Positions 43,216-45,802 of a stretch of DNA of 45,802 nucleotides are shown piece by piece. The stretch comes from Arthrobacter sp. (GTDB taxonomy: Bacteria > Actinomycetota > Actinomycetes > Actinomycetales > Micrococcaceae), in assembly GCA_030147325.1 (NCBI GenBank), contig JASLAA010000018.1:1-45802 (forward strand), in the 5' to 3' direction. Position 1 is the first letter of the stretch. Each line of letters begins with the position of its first letter. The position numbers and the translations under genes are program-made. The notes beneath the pieces were generated by a model. That model had not been told where the DNA came from. It made no database searches and saw nothing but the letters and a program-made list of their open reading frames with translations.

Positions 43216-44910
43216 CTACTTGGCGTCGGCGTAGGAACGGACCGTGACGGTGGTGATGGAGAACTCGATCGGCATCTCCCCGAAGATCAGCCGGGTCGCG
43301 GCGCGGGCAGCGTCCTCGAGGATCAGTGTCGCCTCGGCCGCCGACCCGGCGGGCACGTGCAGCATGACCTCGTCGTGCAGGAAGAAGGCGATACGACTCC
43401 GCGGAGCCGGGATACCGCTGGCCACCAGCCGACGCCTGATCTCCGCGAGCCAGCACAGGGCCCATTCGGCAGCGGTGGACTGCACCACGAAATTGCGGGT
43501 GAAGCGCCCTCGCGCACGCGCCGCACCGTCCGCGCGACGCTGTTCCTCCGCCGTCGTCGTCCGCTGCCGAGCACGCCATTCGTCCGAGGCAGGGGGGCAT
43601 CCGCGCCCCAGATAGCTCGATACTCCGGCTCCCGACTCGCCCGCCCGTGCGGCAGCCTCGACGACCCCGATCGCACGCGGGTAGGCGCGCGCCAGCTGAG
43701 GCATCAACCTGCCGGACTCGCCGCTCGTCGCGCCGTACATGGCTCCGAGCATCGCGAGCTTCGCCTTCGACCGGTCCCCACCGAAGCCCTGGTCCGCGAT
43801 CCCCTGGTACAGGTCCCTGCCCCGTGCCGCGTCGGCCAGTGCGGAATCCCGAGCGAGGGCCGCGAGGACCCTGGGTTCCAGTTGCGCCGCGTCGGAGACG
43901 ATGAGCACGTGGCCGTCGTCGGGACGGACCGCATCCCGGACCTGGCGTGGAATCTGCAGCGCACCACCGCCCTTGGACGCCCACCTACCGGAGACGACCC
44001 CGCCCACCACGTACTCGGGGCGGAAGCGGCCGTCATGCACCCAGGTGTCGAGCCAGTTCCAGCCGTTGGCGGCCAGGAGGCGTGACAGCTTCTTGTAGGC
44101 GAGGAGCGGTCCGATCGCCTGATGCTGGTGTCGCTCGAGCTCCCACGAGCGCGTGGTGGCGACGTCGATACCCGCGCGATGAAGTGCACGCAGGACCTCC
44201 TGGGGTGAATCGGGATTGAGTGCAGGGTTCGCCAACGCCATCCGCAGTTCGCCGGCCAGCCGTTCCAGCTCGGCGGGACGCGCGCCGTCCGGCGGCCGCG
44301 GGCCCAGAGTGCGCTCGAGCAGTTCCTCATGCACGTCCCTGCGCCAGGGCAGGCCCCAGTACTCCATCTCGGAGGCGATGAGCGAACCGGCTGATTCGGC
44401 TGCGACGAGCAGATTGAGGCGTCCTGATCCCGTTGCCCCGCCCACGGCTGCCAACTGCTCTGCGAACTGTCCGGTGACGTCGTCGAGGGTCGGTCCTCCG
44501 GCCTGCCGTGGTTCGTCGAACAGGGAGTGCTGGTTCGGCGGGGGAGGAGGCGGCATCAGCAGCCGGGGTGGTCCGGTGCCGTCGTCGGTGGAGGCCGCGG
44601 ACCTGAGCGAGTCGATATAGGGGGAGGGGCGGCAGGACCCCGAGGACGCGAGGATGTTCCTCGTCAGGCCGAGATCCCAGCACCGGTCGACGTCGACGCC
44701 TGCAGCCAGGAGGCGGGGGTACCAGGATCGGGTGCTGTCCCATACCCAGCGCGGCCGGTCGCCCTCGGCATCAGCCACCGCTCCGGGGAGCGACTCCCCG
44801 CTCACGACCGTCGGTCCACCCTGTGGCCGGCCCTGGTCATCGAGCCGTTGCAGCACGGCCCCTGGGGAGCCGCCGCGACTCGTCGGCTCGGGTGCCACCG
44901 CGATGTACAT
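43216..44910 (-). CDS. Family-A DNA polymerase-like protein (bifunctional 3'-5' exonuclease/polymerase type)
   Basis: A 564-aa protein. The C-terminal half has family-A polymerase motifs: motif A DAAQLEPRVLAALA, the finger/O-helix region RSKAKLAMLGAMYG, and motif C HDEV at 512-515 (FFLHDEVMLHVP). Motif A has Asp-Ala-Ala-Gln in place of the usual DYSQ. The N-terminal half (about 1-270) is exonuclease-like in position, but I see no clear DEDD acidic pattern and there is no 5' nuclease domain. Proteins of this form are widespread in actinobacteria; their role in repair or replication is not established. The ATG at 44910 gives M-Y-I-A-V; upstream in-frame codons look non-coding. Confidence 0.88.
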   Translation of the reverse strand: MYIAVAPEPTSRGGSPGAVLQRLDDQGRPQGGPTVVSGESLPGAVADAEGDRPRWVWDSTRSWYPRLLAAGVDVDRCWDLGLTRNILASSGSCRPSPYIDSLRSAASTDDGTGPPRLLMPPPPPPNQHSLFDEPRQAGGPTLDDVTGQFAEQLAAVGGATGSGRLNLLVAAESAGSLIASEMEYWGLPWRRDVHEELLERTLGPRPPDGARPAELERLAGELRMALANPALNPDSPQEVLRALHRAGIDVATTRSWELERHQHQAIGPLLAYKKLSRLLAANGWNWLDTWVHDGRFRPEYVVGGVVSGRWASKGGGALQIPRQVRDAVRPDDGHVLIVSDAAQLEPRVLAALARDSALADAARGRDLYQGIADQGFGGDRSKAKLAMLGAMYGATSGESGRLMPQLARAYPRAIGVVEAAARAGESGAGVSSYLGRGCPPASDEWRARQRTTTAEEQRRADGAARARGRFTRNFVVQSTAAEWALCWLAEIRRRLVASGIPAPRSRIAFFLHDEVMLHVPAGSAAEATLILEDAARAATRLIFGEMPIEFSITTVTVRSYADAK

Positions 44911-44942
44911 GACTGTATTGTCTGGCGCTGCGCTGTCATTCC

Positions 44943-44975
44943 GGTAATCCGCCGGTGACAGCGGGTGATCCGCCG
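44943..44975. promoter_or_regulatory. Direct repeat pair 21 bp apart in a divergent promoter region
   Basis: GGTAATCCGCCG (44943-44954) and GGTGATCCGCCG (44964-44975) differ at one base and start 21 bp apart, two helical turns. They lie between the divergent polymerase-like and Ssd/CpaE-like genes and could be a paired operator on one DNA face. Confidence 0.45.
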
Positions 44976-45034
44976 TTGTCCACATACGTCGCGGTCGCAT
45001 CGCGAGCTGACCGCCACGAGCGGAGGCTGGACCC

Positions 45035-45802
45035 ATGACGCCGCAGCAGACGTGGACACCGGATGCCCGACGTCGGCCGGTCGTGCTGGCCGGCGCCCCC
45101 CAGTTCGTCCGTGATCACGTGGCGAGGGCCAGTGCGGCGGCGGGCGTCACCCCGGACTTCGTCGCAGGCGTCCCCGAGGCGCTGGCTCTTGATCCGGTGC
45201 TCCTGCTCGTCGGGGTCGAACAGGCGGCCGGAGGAGTGCAGGGCCATCGGGACGTGATCGTCGTCGGTGGAGCGGAGGACGAGCCGAGGATCTGGGGTAT
45301 CGCGGCAGGACTGGAATCATCCCGCGTCGCGATCCTCCCGCAGGGTTCCGGCTGGCTCGCCGAACACCTGGGGCGTACGCTCAACCCCGCCGCCACGGGC
45401 GCCGTGGTCGGCTTCCTCGGTGCCGCAGGTGGGTGCGGGGTGAGCACTCTCGCCTACTGGTGCGCCCGTGCAGCGGTCCGGGGCGGCAGGACGGCGGTCC
45501 TGGTGGACGGCCAATCCCTCTACGGTGGGCTCGATCTTGCGCTCGGCCTCGAGGAGCGGCCCGGCGTACGCTGGCACGACCTCGCGGACATCCGCGGCAC
45601 CCTCACTGCCGATCAGCTGGCAGCAGCGCTACCCGCCGACGGCGGACTGTCGGTCCTGTCCCATGCTGCTCGCGCGGAGGCCCCGCGCGGAGACTGTATG
45701 GGAAGTTCCCGGGCGGTGTTGGACGCAGCCCGTGGTGCTTTCCCCCTCAGTGTCATCGATCTGGGGAGCGCCGGGTCCGCGATCCCGTCCCTGACGACCG
45801 CC
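45035..45802 (+). CDS. Ssd/CpaE-like septum-site/pilus-localisation ATPase, 3' end cut by window edge
   Basis: 256 residues are visible. Residues about 14-115 resemble the N-terminal receiver-like domain of CpaE/TadZ proteins. The MinD/ParA-type domain starts at about 122 (GAVVGFLGAAGGCGVSTLAY). Its P-loop (129-138) lacks the usual signature lysine: GAAGGCGVST. A DGQSLYGGLDLALGLE switch-like block follows. The family includes mycobacterial Ssd (Rv3660c), a regulator of septation, and CpaE, a pilus-assembly localisation factor. CGGAGG upstream of the ATG at 45035 supports the start. It may lead a tad/pilus operon beyond the window; that cannot be seen. Confidence 0.88.
   Translation, partial: MTPQQTWTPDARRRPVVLAGAPQFVRDHVARASAAAGVTPDFVAGVPEALALDPVLLLVGVEQAAGGVQGHRDVIVVGGAEDEPRIWGIAAGLESSRVAILPQGSGWLAEHLGRTLNPAATGAVVGFLGAAGGCGVSTLAYWCARAAVRGGRTAVLVDGQSLYGGLDLALGLEERPGVRWHDLADIRGTLTADQLAAALPADGGLSVLSHAARAEAPRGDCMGSSRAVLDAARGAFPLSVIDLGSAGSAIPSLTTA

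Overview
The window is high-GC, densely packed actinobacterial DNA. Gene content and order (purMF, purDC, ponA-like PBP, crp, marP, acs, nth, an Ssd/CpaE-like ATPase, many GTG starts, 4-bp start/stop overlaps, leaderless-looking promoters) fit a member of the Micrococcaceae such as Arthrobacter. The assignment is inference; there is no rRNA or marker gene to settle it.

Region 1 (1-13.8 kb), housekeeping and nitrogen/purine metabolism. A minus-strand run goes from an asparaginase II-type enzyme through a sterol-carrier-like protein, a DUF2079 membrane protein and a small two-TM protein into purF and purM. A divergent unit follows: a PAS-AraC regulator facing cyanase (cynS) and a formate/nitrite-family channel. 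Next come a membrane-anchored molybdopterin oxidoreductase, purD-purC, and a secreted beta-propeller-like protein.

Region 2 (13.8-24.9 kb), conserved core. It holds tRNA-Pro(CGG), an asymmetric heterodimeric ABC exporter, a metallophosphoesterase overlapping a class A PBP, and a 35-bp divergent promoter region leading to DUF4177-ridA-Nudix. It ends with the cAMP-receptor-type regulator Crp and the MarP-like periplasmic protease.

Region 3 (24.9-38 kb), more variable. A DUF2332 protein is followed by dppABC. The matching fused ATPase dppD lies on the opposite strand about 3.2 kb away. Between the two halves sit a broken GlxA-type regulator, an isochorismatase-family hydrolase, and the most interesting item in the window: a retron-like unit. 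That unit is a roughly 163-nt structured non-coding RNA bounded by perfect 18-bp inverted repeats (a1/a2), placed 37 nt upstream of a 488-aa reverse transcriptase with YADD, LPQGAPSSP and VTG motifs and a long N-terminal extension. No conventional effector gene accompanies it. Then come aroQ with an MFS transporter, and a TetR/ohr divergent pair with a clear palindromic operator candidate.

Region 4 (38-45.8 kb), core again. It contains acs with a near-consensus Crp box upstream, a membrane protein with a long disordered linker, nth, a CoA-pyrophosphatase-type Nudix gene, a family-A-polymerase-like gene, and the start of an Ssd/CpaE-like gene running off the right edge. From memory, ponA/crp/marP/dpp/acs/nth/Ssd follow a neighbourhood also found in mycobacteria, so the retron-bearing segment looks like accessory cargo in a conserved neighbourhood.
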